Source: Kosakonia radicincitans DSM 16656
Lineage (GTDB): Bacteria > Pseudomonadota > Gammaproteobacteria > Enterobacterales > Enterobacteriaceae
DNA length: 64,000 nucleotides
Reading direction: 5' to 3'
NCBI RefSeq assembly: GCF_000280495.2
Contig: NZ_CP018016.1
Span: forward strand, 1,984,001-2,048,000
A program made the translations under genes and the position numbers. Each line of letters opens with the position of its first letter. Within the stretch, counting starts at the first letter, position 1. Shown piece after piece: positions 45,636 through 53,464 of the stretch. The notes beneath the pieces were generated by a model. That model made no database searches, was not told where the DNA came from, and saw nothing but the letters and a program-made list of their open reading frames with translations.

Positions 45636-45711
45636 TGGCTCCTCTGACTGGACTCGAACCAGTGACATACGGATTAACAGTCCGCCGTTCTACCGACTGA
45701 ACTACAGAGGA
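45636..45711 (-). tRNA. tRNA-Asn (GTT), copy 3
   Basis: Same 76-base sequence as the other two copies, on the minus strand, with encoded CCA. Confidence 0.97.
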
Positions 45712-45729
45712 ATCGTGTGAACGGGGCGC

Positions 45730-45758
45730 ATAGTACTGGCCCCGTACTGGTGTGTCAA
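45730..45758 (-). promoter_or_regulatory. Sigma-70 promoter of tRNA-Asn copy 3
   Basis: On the minus strand TTGACA (45,758-45,753), 17 bases and TACTAT (45,735-45,730), followed by the GCGCCCC discriminator. Confidence 0.82.
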
Positions 45759-45811
45759 TACTAAATTTAACCCGCTGATTCAATTGGCTAATTAAAGCAC
45801 AACGTGCTGTT

Positions 45812-46609
45812 TTAATGTACCTGGTTTATCCCTTCGTGGTAACCGCCGGTCTGGCCGCGCAGGCGGTTGAGCGGATCCTGCTGGTAGAAGTGGCAGAAGC
45901 GCTGCCACAATGCCGGGAAACGCGGGGCGAAGAGTTCGGGAGCGCTGAAGAAATACTCCGACAGCACGGCGAAACACTCTGCGGGATCGGTTGCTGCATA
46001 GGCATCAATGCTGGCTGCGCTTTCTCCCACCAGATCGATTTCATCCTGAATATTATCCATGGCGGCGCGCAAATCATGCTCCCAGCCAGCCACTTCACGC
46101 AGTGGGATCAGCGGGATGCCGCTGGCTCTGTCGCCATTACGCGTATCCAGCTTATGCGCAACTTCGTGGATAATCAGATTGAAGCCGGAAGCATCAAACG
46201 AATCCTGAATGTCGAGCCAGTTAAGGATAATCGGCCCCTGTTGCCAGCTCTGACCGGATTGCACCATGCGCTGGTTATGCACGAGGCCAATATCATCTTC
46301 CCACTCATCATCCACCACGAACGGAGCCGGGTAAATCAACACTTCGTGAAAACCATCCAGCCATTCGAGGCCCAACTCCAGCACGGGCAGACAAAAGAGC
46401 AGACTAATACGCGCGCTCTTTAAGGCGTCTAAATCGAATCCTTGTAATGGAACCAGCCGCTTTTGTTGTAAAAAGCGATCCGCAAGCTGAACAAGTTTAA
46501 CCTGCTCATCAGGCGATAAATTTGCTAATACCGGGGCGTTTAGTGCTTCTTCCCACGGGAACGTCGCCTCATCAGCGGAGTCTTTTGTTTTCCAGGGCCA
46601 CTTAATCAT
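45812..46609 (-). CDS. mtfA: Mlc titration factor MtfA (metallopeptidase)
   Basis: A 265-residue protein starting [19 protein letters not shown], colinear with E. coli MtfA (YeeI). The zinc motif HEVAHK and the third ligand region [14 protein letters not shown] are intact. MtfA binds the glucose repressor Mlc and has aminopeptidase activity, affecting ptsG control. Its place between tRNA-Asn and tRNA-Ser-CGA matches the E. coli order. Confidence 0.96.
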   Translation of the reverse strand: MIKWPWKTKDSADEATFPWEEALNAPVLANLSPDEQVKLVQLADRFLQQKRLVPLQGFDLDALKSARISLLFCLPVLELGLEWLDGFHEVLIYPAPFVVDDEWEDDIGLVHNQRMVQSGQSWQQGPIILNWLDIQDSFDASGFNLIIHEVAHKLDTRNGDRASGIPLIPLREVAGWEHDLRAAMDNIQDEIDLVGESAASIDAYAATDPAECFAVLSEYFFSAPELFAPRFPALWQRFCHFYQQDPLNRLRGQTGGYHEGINQVH

Positions 46610-46702
46610 CGTTTTGCTCGCAAACTCGCCACTTGAACCAAATTAACGGGACAGGGTCTGTTAAAATGCCAAATTACCTGGCATCATGGCAACCATCTGA
46701 AC

Positions 46703-46792
46703 GGAGAGATGCCGGAGCGGCTGAACGGACCGGTCTCGAAAACCGGAGTAGGGGCAACTCTACCGGGGGTTCAAATCCCCCTCTCTCCGCCA
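46703..46792 (+). tRNA. serU: tRNA-Ser (CGA)
   Basis: A 90-base tRNA with acceptor GGAGAGA/TCTCTCC, anticodon CGA (GTCTCGAAAAC), a long variable arm and CCA end. It lies next to mtfA as serU does in E. coli. A prophage integrase reads towards it from the other side, so its 3' half is the likely attachment site. Confidence 0.95.
46760..46792 (+). other. Probable prophage attachment site (attL) in the tRNA-Ser 3' end
   Basis: The integrase gene lies 81 bases beyond the tRNA and points at it, the common arrangement for tRNA-targeting phages. The core is inferred to be within the T-arm and acceptor 3' end; the second copy (attR) lies outside the window, so exact limits cannot be seen. Confidence 0.5.
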
Positions 46793-46872
46793 TTATTCAA
46801 GCACTTACAGCAAAACCATTCAACGACCCGTGTCACACTTGGTATGATGTTGGTATATTCGGTTGGTATATT

Positions 46873-47943
46873 TCATCTGCCATTCTCCTCTGAATGATTG
46901 AGCGTCGGCAAGTCCAGTGTAGGTGATACTTTAACTTTGCGATCATAAACGACGACCTGACTCTCCGTTTTGTGGCCGGAGAATATCTGTTTTTCCCGGC
47001 TGGAACCTTCATAATCTGAAATCCCTTTTGCTTTCAGATCATGGAATGTGCAGATCAGTTTTCGCCCGAGCTTTTCACCTGCACGCGCGCGGGCATCTTC
47101 CCAGAGATCTGAAAAACCACTTTTGGAATACATCTCTTTTTTGGAACTACAAATGAGATATTTTTCCCCTCCCAGCGTTCTTGCCAGATCGACGGCATTA
47201 CGCAGGCGTTCCGTCCAGGCTTTAATCTGTTTTGTCCCTGTCTTTCCTTGCTGAATATAAATGCCCTCGTCTGACAACTGACCCAGGGTAAGAGCGCGAA
47301 CGTCAGAAGAACGCGCGGCGCACAGGTAAGCAATTTCCATAGCAGCCTTCATTGCCGTTACCGCTTCATCATAAATTGTCTGATATTCTTCATCGGTAAT
47401 GTAAACCTCACGCGCTTTAAGGGTAAATTTTCTCACCCCTTTGCATGGGTTTCCTTTCACATAACCCCGCTCGAATCCCCACCCAAAAACACGAGACATT
47501 CCTCCCAGTTCCTGATTGGCCTGATTTATACTGCGCTGGCCGCGACGATCCATATAAATACGGACCATTTCTATTTTGATGTCATCGGCTCTCATTTTTC
47601 CGAAAACAGGGATCAGATTTTTATGGTACTGCCGGTAGTCCAGCTGCGTGCGTGGAGCCAGTTCGCAAAATGATGGGCTGGAAATAAATAAACTCCAGAG
47701 CCTTTCGAATGTCATTACGTCGTGGCGCTCGGCTTTAGCTTTCTCGTAATTTTCCCACAGCCTGGACATGCTCGTTTCTCGGATCTTCCCCAAAGTTATA
47801 CTCAGCGTTGTCCCTTTTGGCTTCCATACATAGCTATATTTGTTTTTTGTTACCCGTGGAGGCAGGTGCCTGTCTTTTGGATCTTTTCGTGGTCGGCCCA
47901 TTGATTGCGTCGTAGTCAGGTTCTGTTGCAACATATTCATCAA
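46873..47943 (-). CDS. Phage tyrosine integrase
   Basis: A 356-residue integrase with an N-terminal arm-binding region (GRPRKDPKDRHLPPRV, KYSYVWKPKGTTLSITLG), a core-binding domain and a catalytic domain. The catalytic residues are R in CAARSSDVRAL, H in TFHDLKAKG, H in FSGHKTES and Y in VVVYDRK. The second catalytic Arg is replaced by Lys (HDLK). An in-frame ATG at 47,901 is an alternative start. It inserts the phage at tRNA-Ser and overlaps the DUF4224 gene. Confidence 0.92.
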   Translation of the reverse strand: MMNMLQQNLTTTQSMGRPRKDPKDRHLPPRVTKNKYSYVWKPKGTTLSITLGKIRETSMSRLWENYEKAKAERHDVMTFERLWSLFISSPSFCELAPRTQLDYRQYHKNLIPVFGKMRADDIKIEMVRIYMDRRGQRSINQANQELGGMSRVFGWGFERGYVKGNPCKGVRKFTLKAREVYITDEEYQTIYDEAVTAMKAAMEIAYLCAARSSDVRALTLGQLSDEGIYIQQGKTGTKQIKAWTERLRNAVDLARTLGGEKYLICSSKKEMYSKSGFSDLWEDARARAGEKLGRKLICTFHDLKAKGISDYEGSSREKQIFSGHKTESQVVVYDRKVKVSPTLDLPTLNHSEENGR

Positions 47944-48118
47944 CCTTCGGTAATTCAGTAAGACCAGGAGCTAAGTTCCGGCGCAAAACGATCGGACGGT
48001 TACGCCCATCAGTGGTGAATGGAATGCCGTGGCAGCGTAACTGACGTTGTTGATGCGTATAGCGCGAGTAGCCAGTGATTTCTGCAATTTCCTCAGGCGA
48101 CAGCGTAAGTTCATGCAT
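47834..48118 (-). CDS. DUF4224 protein, probable excisionase-position DNA-binding protein
   Basis: The 94-residue product opens MHELTLSPEEIAEITGYSRYTHQQRQLRCHGIPFTTDGRNRPIVLR, the DUF4224 pattern, with a MerR/AlpA-like helix-turn-helix in the first 45 residues. It occupies the xis position and overlaps the integrase start by about 110 bases. A role in excision or integrase control is inferred. Confidence 0.75.
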   Translation of the reverse strand: MHELTLSPEEIAEITGYSRYTHQQRQLRCHGIPFTTDGRNRPIVLRRNLAPGLTELPKVDEYVATEPDYDAINGPTTKRSKRQAPASTGNKKQI

Positions 48119-48188
48119 CGGTCATCTCTCTTAATGACCGGCCAGAAAATATTAACTGGCCGGTTGGTTTAATAGTGATTTTCGAAAA

Positions 48189-50315
48189 TCAGTTTGCTGT
48201 CAGGCGCTGCCAGATGGCGGAAACGTATTTAACCTGGTGGCGGGCATCGGCTAGAGCGTTGTGCTGCTCCCCTTCGAAGGGGATGGTGTAGCGAGGGTTT
48301 ATACCGACAGCCTTTCCAAGTTCAACAATTGTCCTGACGTCCCGATCATTCCGGAACGGTGTGGGAAAGGGGGTATCGGTCAACGCAAATGCCCGGCGCA
48401 AAATCACGTTATCGTATGTGGCGCCATTGCCCCATATCTGGACTGTATCGCTGCCATTTGCTGAGTTCTCTGCGATAAAGTCTGCCAGCAATTCGAGCGA
48501 CTCAAGCAACCCTGACGCGTCATCAGTAGTAATCGCAGATCGGGCTTCGGAAGATTGCTTAAGCCACCAGATAATAGTGTCGGCATCCGGCTGCGCGCCG
48601 AACGACATGGAGGAAGCCAGACTGACGGCCTGAAAAAACTCGGCTCCCATTCTGCTGGTGGCTGGATCGAAGAATATGGCGGCAATCGCCACGATTGGGG
48701 AATTAGAGCCTGATCCCATCGCTTCTATATCTACCATCAGATGGGTGAAAAAAAACTCAGCATTTTGATGAACGGCATCCATATTTAACGGAGTTGTGGG
48801 TTTACCATCTGCAACATCGCTTTCATTTGGCACATTTGCTGTTTGGCTTTCCTGAATTTCAGCACCAACCGGGGTTTCATCACTGACAGTTTTTTCCATC
48901 TGCACATCTGCTGGTTTCTCCGCTGGCTGAGTTTCTCTGACGAGTGATTCAACTGAAAAAATACCGTTACCCAGGTTTGCCACTGGTGATGTGGATTCCT
49001 GCTGCGTGATGATTTTCTCTGCCACTTGTTTTCCAACCACAGAGAATTCAGTAGAAAGTTTATCGAGGCTTTCAATCGGTTCGGTTCCCTGAATCACGTC
49101 GGCGACGACAGCAACGCTGTCTATATGGCGCGCCGCCGTAAGCATTTCTTCCGTTGGTTTTTCGTGGTCGCTCTCCGTGAGATACGTATTGATGAATAAG
49201 CGAAGCTTTTCCGGTGAGTGGGTGATATTTTCAGGAGCGGAACGTACAACAGCAAAAATAGCCGCGCGGGAATAGTCCAACACCCCTGGAGTGTTGCGCA
49301 GCACTGCCGACCATTCTTTGAATGGGCTTTCTTTGCCCGCGACAATGTCTTTGGCGCGGCGGTGGATAGATAACGGGATATTGTAGATATCGAAATCCAT
49401 CGGCAGGGTGGCGGCTGCAATCTCAGCGTCGAGGGTATCCAGCCTATGGACATAGCTGGCATTACGGTCGGTAGAGTTCCCGCCGCCTGCGTTAGTGCCA
49501 CTGTCTGTTCGCTGAATAGCGGATATGCGCTTGCCGGCAGCCCACTCTTTCACAAGCAGCCCACGATCAATATGATGGGTGTCAGACCATGCCTGAACGA
49601 ACTGAACCATAACAGCAAGTTCATGGCGTTTTTCTTCCGGGAATACTGACTTGATGGCGCTGGTTAACTTCCATAGTTCGTGTGTTGTCAGATTCTCAAT
49701 GCCGGGGATGTTTCGTGTTGCAAGGAGCAGGTTCTGAACATGACTATTGTCGCTGTCCAGTTCCATCGCACCAATCTCAACCCGCTGTGACATGGTGACG
49801 TGGTGGCGGAATTTGTCACTAAGATACTGCGCGATAATGCGCTGAGGAAGGCGCAAGCGAGAGACCGGGTATTCAGTGTTTGCGTCATCGTCAGGAGTAA
49901 TATCAGAATCACCGGCAACCGGGGGCTGCGCTGATTCATATAGCGTTCCTGGTTGTGTTTCGCCCACATCCGGATTCAAATTTTCTGGTGCTGGTGCTGG
50001 TGCTGGTGCTGGTGCTGGTGCTGGTGCTGCTATATTGACGATTTTCTGCCATGAAAGACCGTCGTCGCCAAGCTCATAACGATCACACCAGGTTTCATCC
50101 AGAGCACCTTCCTCCGGCAGGTCGTCAACGACAAACCAGTTTGTTCGCACAGGTAACTGGTGGTTGTGTCCCCGGCCAACTTCTATGCCAGCATCTTCCA
50201 GGATATTGAGTATTTCACGATCCGCACGTGCGTCGGTTTTGGCAGATAGCCAGCAGAACAGATTTTTCGCGTCAGATTTTGCTTTAGCTTTGATAAGGAA
50301 TGCATAGGTGTTCAT
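48189..50315 (-). CDS. Phage exonuclease-like protein with C-terminal DEDDh 3'-5' exonuclease domain
   Basis: The 708-residue protein has an N-terminal domain like that preceding phage RecE/exonuclease VIII proteins (MNTYAFLIKAKAKSDAKNLFCWLSAKT), a proline-alanine linker encoded by seven GGTGCT hexamers (49,987-50,028), a middle region, and a C-terminal RNase T/DnaQ-type exonuclease. The last shows VDIEAMGSGSNSPIVAIAA, IWGNGATYDNVILRRAF and HNALADARHQ. It may process DNA or RNA in recombination. A start at 50,381 (MTNRRR...) is possible and coincides with the 19-bp repeat at 50,376-50,394. Confidence 0.78.
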   Translation of the reverse strand: MNTYAFLIKAKAKSDAKNLFCWLSAKTDARADREILNILEDAGIEVGRGHNHQLPVRTNWFVVDDLPEEGALDETWCDRYELGDDGLSWQKIVNIAAPAPAPAPAPAPAPENLNPDVGETQPGTLYESAQPPVAGDSDITPDDDANTEYPVSRLRLPQRIIAQYLSDKFRHHVTMSQRVEIGAMELDSDNSHVQNLLLATRNIPGIENLTTHELWKLTSAIKSVFPEEKRHELAVMVQFVQAWSDTHHIDRGLLVKEWAAGKRISAIQRTDSGTNAGGGNSTDRNASYVHRLDTLDAEIAAATLPMDFDIYNIPLSIHRRAKDIVAGKESPFKEWSAVLRNTPGVLDYSRAAIFAVVRSAPENITHSPEKLRLFINTYLTESDHEKPTEEMLTAARHIDSVAVVADVIQGTEPIESLDKLSTEFSVVGKQVAEKIITQQESTSPVANLGNGIFSVESLVRETQPAEKPADVQMEKTVSDETPVGAEIQESQTANVPNESDVADGKPTTPLNMDAVHQNAEFFFTHLMVDIEAMGSGSNSPIVAIAAIFFDPATSRMGAEFFQAVSLASSMSFGAQPDADTIIWWLKQSSEARSAITTDDASGLLESLELLADFIAENSANGSDTVQIWGNGATYDNVILRRAFALTDTPFPTPFRNDRDVRTIVELGKAVGINPRYTIPFEGEQHNALADARHQVKYVSAIWQRLTAN

Positions 50316-50375
50316 TGCGTTCGGGTTCCTTTGGGTTGTAAGATACCCGGCAGCTGATGTCAGCCGCCTGCGGTT

Positions 50376-50394
50376 GGTCATTGGTCAAAACTCG
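50376..50394 (-). repeat. 19-bp phage repeat, copy 1 (minus strand)
   Basis: CGAGTTTTGACCAATGACC on the minus strand, identical to copies at 53,412 and 55,018. A partial form (CGAGTTTTGATCA) lies upstream of the Rrf2-like gene near 50,833-50,845. Confidence 0.9.
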
Positions 50395-50455
50395 TTTCCG
50401 GAAAGCTTTGGTCGGCTGACCGGGTACTTAACCCGCCTTGCGCGGGTTTTGTGCT

Positions 50456-50812
50456 TTATGCGGCCAGGCGTTTTCTTTGCCGGGCAGCAAGTCGTGTTAC
50501 GGAGATATCTTCGAGGGTTTCCAGTACAGGCTGGAAATCACTGTCTTCGGGGATGTTGGTTACGGCGCGGATCACCGCCGCAACGCTGATATCCTCATCG
50601 GGATGTGCCAGAAAATAGCCGCCACCTGGTCCGCGCTGGCTGGTGACAATGCCTGCGGCGCGAAGTTTAGCGAAAATCTGTTCGAGGTATGAAACGGACA
50701 ATTTCACCTCTAAACTGAGAGTGGTGATAGTGACTGGTTCACCGCTGTAAATGCGCTTAAAGGCTGTAACCACACGGACTGCGGCAATTACTCGTTTAAG
50801 TCCAAATTCCAT
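50456..50812 (-). CDS. Rrf2-family transcriptional regulator, cysteine-free
   Basis: A 118-residue protein with the Rrf2 winged helix: VVTAFKRIYSGEPVTITTLSLEVKLSVSYLEQIFAKLRAAGIVTSQRGPGGGYFLA. The three cysteines that hold the Fe-S cluster in IscR and NsrR are missing (no Cys at all), so redox sensing is unlikely. GGAGTGAATT precedes the ATG. It is in the leftward early region and probably controls phage or host genes. Confidence 0.8.
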   Translation of the reverse strand: MEFGLKRVIAAVRVVTAFKRIYSGEPVTITTLSLEVKLSVSYLEQIFAKLRAAGIVTSQRGPGGGYFLAHPDEDISVAAVIRAVTNIPEDSDFQPVLETLEDISVTRLAARQRKRLAA

Positions 50813-50846
50813 AATTCACTCCGGTTAGACGCTGATCAAAACTCGC

Positions 50847-51032
50847 TTACATCTTCACTGCTGGCTGTTGGTCGTCAGCCATTTTGCGATAAGGAAGACA
50901 TTCCCCCTGAACTGCCTGTTCCGCAGCTGCGCTACGACAATCAGCTTCCGATGGATAAAGCCCTAAAGGCGCATCAAAGCATTCGCCTGTAATGGAGCAG
51001 ACAGAGATCACCAAATAAAAAAGAGTGTTCAC
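50847..51032 (-). CDS. DUF1482-family small phage protein
   Basis: The 61-residue MNTLFYLVISVCSITGECFDAPLGLYPSEADCRSAAAEQ pattern with paired cysteines and a hydrophobic start is DUF1482, common in lambdoid early regions. It may be exported or membrane-attached. It starts with GTG overlapping the stop of the previous small gene (GTGA). Function unknown. Confidence 0.75.
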   Translation of the reverse strand: MNTLFYLVISVCSITGECFDAPLGLYPSEADCRSAAAEQAVQGECLPYRKMADDQQPAVKM

Positions 51033-51151
51033 GCTTTTATCTCCGGGTTACCTTTCTGCGCCAGGAAATAGCACAGCTTCCGGATGAATACTTCAGCCAG
51101 ATTTAGCCGGACTGCCTGACAGCTAATTTTCCTGCGTGCATAGTCGATCAT
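51029..51151 (-). CDS. Small phage protein, 40 aa
   Basis: GGAGATAACG precedes an ATG opening MIDYARRKISCQAVRLNLAEVFIRKLCYFLAQKGN..., basic and helical, overlapping the DUF1482 start by four bases. The coupling and ribosome site support a real gene. It occupies the region where lambdoid phages carry small inhibitor genes (such as kil), but no assignment is possible. Confidence 0.5.
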   Translation of the reverse strand: MIDYARRKISCQAVRLNLAEVFIRKLCYFLAQKGNPEIKA

Positions 51152-51274
51152 CGTTATCTCCTGTTTAGTTGTGCCTGTCTTTTCACCACATCAGGCTCAG
51201 TGGCTCCTGGTCATTCCCCAACGACAAGGATTCGGTTAATCTGGATATCCCCAACGACAAGAAGAGTATTCAAC

Positions 51275-51796
51275 GTGATCGCTGAACTTTCGGCGGCTAT
51301 GGCCGCTATCAAGGAGACTGCGAGTCTCGTCAAATTAATCAGTGACGCTAAAACTGATGCCGAAGTTAAAGCTGCAACAATTGAACTTCAAAGCAAGCTT
51401 CTAACTCTTCAGTCGGAATGTTTTGCTCTTGGCGATGCGATCCGCTCTCGTGACGAAGACGTGATGCTTCTCAAAGCAAAAATTACAGAATTTGAAGACT
51501 TTCAATCCGAGTCTGAAGGTTATGCACTTCACCAAACGGAGGCTGGTTCTTTGGTGTACTCGAAGCAGCTTGTTGTGGGTAATTCGCAAATAACTGTGAA
51601 TGCATGCCCACATTGTTTTAAGCAAAAGAAAATATCTATGCTTCAGCCGGGCATTGATAAAGCAGCGAAAGCTTCTTTCTGGGTACATTTTTGTCCATCC
51701 TGTCATGCAGAATTTAAAATGGATAAAACACCGGCGGCGAAGAATCCCCAAAAAAGAACAATTGCAAATCACTTCAACGATCGAGGTGCTTGGTAG
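51275..51796 (+). CDS. Accessory phage protein with coiled coil and zinc ribbon
   Basis: The GTG at 51,275 opens a 173-residue frame (VIAELSAAMAAIKETASLVKL...). The N-terminal half is a predicted coiled coil (KAATIELQSKLLTLQSECFALGDAI, EDVMLLKAKITEFEDF). The C-terminal half has two CxxC pairs (ACPHCFKQKK and FCPSCHAEFK), a probable zinc ribbon. It runs opposite to the leftward early genes and has its own terminator, so it looks like an inserted accessory gene. A frame extending to 51,200 lacks a ribosome site. Two CCCAACGACAAG copies lie just upstream. Confidence 0.6.
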   Translation: MIAELSAAMAAIKETASLVKLISDAKTDAEVKAATIELQSKLLTLQSECFALGDAIRSRDEDVMLLKAKITEFEDFQSESEGYALHQTEAGSLVYSKQLVVGNSQITVNACPHCFKQKKISMLQPGIDKAAKASFWVHFCPSCHAEFKMDKTPAAKNPQKRTIANHFNDRGAW

Positions 51797-51830
51797 TTGC
51801 GATTGGGACATCCAGATTTTTAAAGAGCTA

Positions 51831-51853
51831 AGCGCCCTATGGGCGCTTTTTTT
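51831..51853 (+). terminator. Terminator of the zinc-ribbon gene
   Basis: AGCGCCC and GGGCGCT around TAT, followed by six or more T. Confidence 0.88.
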
Positions 51854-51991
51854 CTGCCGGTAACGCTGGCTAGCGGAACGTGTACTACCTGCTGCGCGTG
51901 TTAGTAAAAAAGCCATCTTATCCGGTGTTTCATATGCCGCCGGCAGCTACTACGTGGGCGTCCTGCCTTGATAGCTATTGCTTAACACGAT

Positions 51992-52053
51992 TAAAGCATT
52001 GGTTTATAAATTATGTCAACTATGAACTTATAAAAAAATAAACTTTTGCTTTC
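51992..52053. promoter_or_regulatory. Left operator candidates of the phage repressor
   Basis: TAAAGCATTGGTTTA (51,992-52,006) repeats the TAAA-N7-TTTA pattern found three times at the other side of the repressor gene. TAAACTTTTGCTTTC (52,039-52,053) is a near match. They would be the leftward (OL-like) operator. Confidence 0.5.
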
Positions 52054-52091
52054 CGTGGTTGATAACGATTTTGGAGGGATTTTTCGGGTAC

Positions 52092-52116
52092 AAAAAAACC
52101 GGCTTTAGCCGGTTTT
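52092..52116 (-). terminator. Terminator of the phage repressor gene
   Basis: On the minus strand AAAACCGGC and GCCGGTTTT form the stem, followed by a run of seven T. Confidence 0.85.
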
Positions 52117-52136
52117 ATGGGATTTCATGGATAAAA

Positions 52137-52523
52137 TTACTTGGTTTCTTGCTTAAAGCGACCGCGTAGATATTTCTCCACGTAGTCATCAATTTCTTTC
52201 AAACGAATCTGAAAGAGATCAACCATCCTTTCTTGTTCTGACTCAGGGAGTTGCCTAAATAATTTAAGCATTTTGCTCTCGTTTGGCTTTAAACCAGAGT
52301 CTTCTTCAACTTCCTCACCCAAGAGCCATGCTACTGACACACCAGCAGCTTCCGCTATTGCTACAGCAGATTTTTTACTTATCGCGCCTCTTTTAAACCA
52401 GCCATTGACAGCCTGAGGTGTTACACCAGCTATGCGAGCCATATCTGCTTTGCTGATGCCTCTTTCGGTCAGTTCAACTAAGCGCGCTATCTGCTGAGTG
52501 TCGAATTCATCTTTTGATTTCAT
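52137..52523 (-). CDS. Phage repressor, XRE-type, without visible S24 peptidase domain
   Basis: The 128-residue protein has an XRE helix-turn-helix (ISKADMARIAGVTPQAVNGWFKRGAISKKSAVAIAEAAGVSVAWLLG) and a short helical C-terminus (LPESEQERMVDLFQIRLKEID). The self-cleaving S24 domain of lambda CI (Ala-Gly site, Ser-Lys dyad) is missing, so RecA-driven self-cleavage is not expected. It is divergent from the Cro-like gene with three operator-like repeats between. This is the immunity repressor by position. Confidence 0.82.
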   Translation of the reverse strand: MKSKDEFDTQQIARLVELTERGISKADMARIAGVTPQAVNGWFKRGAISKKSAVAIAEAAGVSVAWLLGEEVEEDSGLKPNESKMLKLFRQLPESEQERMVDLFQIRLKEIDDYVEKYLRGRFKQETK

Positions 52524-52533
52524 GGATTCATTG

Positions 52534-52595
52534 TAAATGTTTGGTTTATGCCCGCAATAACGTAAATATTGATCTTTATATAAACCTATGCTTTA
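52534..52595. promoter_or_regulatory. Right operator region with three repeated sites
   Basis: Three spaced sites of the form TAAA-N7/8-TTTA: TAAATGTTTGGTTTA (52,534), TAAATATTGATCTTTA (52,563) and TAAACCTATGCTTTA (52,581). They fill the divergent gap between repressor and Cro-like genes, as OR1-3 do in lambdoid phages. Confidence 0.65.
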
Positions 52596-52624
52596 TTGTC
52601 TCTACCTTAACGAGGAGATGAAGC

Positions 52625-52870
52625 ATGACAGCTCTTGATCACGCAATTCGAACGGCAGGTTCTGCCAATAGGTTGGCAACTGCCATTGGCGTCAGCGGAA
52701 TGGCCATCAGCCAATGGAAAAAAAATAACGGTGTTGTTCCGGCGTCACGAGTTTTGAAGGTTTTTTCCGTAACCGGGGTTACACCTCACGAACTTAGACC
52801 TGACCTTTATCCGAACCCTACTGATGGGATCCCCCAACTGCCGGAGACCGCAGCATGCAAACCGCAATAG
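52625..52870 (+). CDS. YdaS-family Cro-like regulator
   Basis: The 81-residue protein with MTALDHAIRTAGSANRLATAIGVSGMAISQWKKNNGVVPASRVLKV is a YdaS/Cro-type helix-turn-helix. GAGGAGATGAAGC precedes the ATG. It is the first rightward early gene, divergent from the repressor, and overlaps the next gene by 16 bases. It should repress the repressor promoter during lytic growth. Confidence 0.85.
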   Translation: MTALDHAIRTAGSANRLATAIGVSGMAISQWKKNNGVVPASRVLKVFSVTGVTPHELRPDLYPNPTDGIPQLPETAACKPQ

Positions 52871-53409
52871 TTACAAATCGTATGCGAAGTGCGGCTGGCT
52901 CCCTGAAATCTAAAAATCAGATTGAACCGCGGCGCCGCGACAATATGAAACGCTTGAGCGTATTTGATGCTGTCCGCGTGTGGGAGAAAACCCTACCGGG
53001 ACAGGCTCAGGAAACTATCGCCCGGCTGGTGGCTGAGGAATGGCAGCGCATCGGTGGGCGGGGGATCACGGTCAACAAGCAGAACCTGTTCCGGTATCTC
53101 CGTAACGATGGTGGCTCTGAAAAATATAACCGCTACGTAATGCATCTTCTGCCCGCTATTGCAGCCGCAATGCCAATCGAAATTGCCCGAAAGTTTGGTC
53201 TCCGATCCGGTAAAACCGAAGCGGAGCTGGTGGCCAGCGCTATTAAAGAATGTGGGGAAGCGCACCAGGCAAAGCTACTCGGCGCACCAGTGCATCGACT
53301 GGAAAAAGAGATATGGGAAGCCGCTACATCCCTGTATGCAATGTTGCCTCGAGAAATCTCCGAGCCAGCTCTGGCGCTGCTCAGCACTCTGGCGCCGCAA
53401 TGTTTTTGA
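52855..53409 (+). CDS. YdaT-family / CII-position early protein
   Basis: The 184-residue protein contains MKRLSVFDAVRVWEKTLPGQAQETIARLVAEEWQRIGGRGI and KQNLFRYLRNDGGSEKYNRYVMHLLPAIAAAMP, the YdaT pattern of Rac-like prophages. YdaT has been annotated as a toxin when YdaS is absent; by position it replaces CII. GGAG nine bases upstream supports the start at 52,855; an internal ATG at 52,945 is an alternative. Confidence 0.75.
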   Translation: MQTAIVTNRMRSAAGSLKSKNQIEPRRRDNMKRLSVFDAVRVWEKTLPGQAQETIARLVAEEWQRIGGRGITVNKQNLFRYLRNDGGSEKYNRYVMHLLPAIAAAMPIEIARKFGLRSGKTEAELVASAIKECGEAHQAKLLGAPVHRLEKEIWEAATSLYAMLPREISEPALALLSTLAPQCF

Positions 53410-53411
53410 TT

Positions 53412-53430
53412 CGAGTTTTGACCAATGACC
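53412..53430 (+). repeat. 19-bp phage repeat, copy 2
   Basis: CGAGTTTTGACCAATGACC just after ydaT and before the replication genes. The contained ATG opens only a short frame here. Confidence 0.92.
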
Positions 53431-53464
53431 ATCACGTCCGGGAAACCGGGCATCAGGAGTAACC

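Noticed and set aside
45475..45783. 102-aa frame across tRNA-Asn copy 3
   Set aside because: It reads through the tRNA gene and its promoter, so it cannot be a real protein gene.
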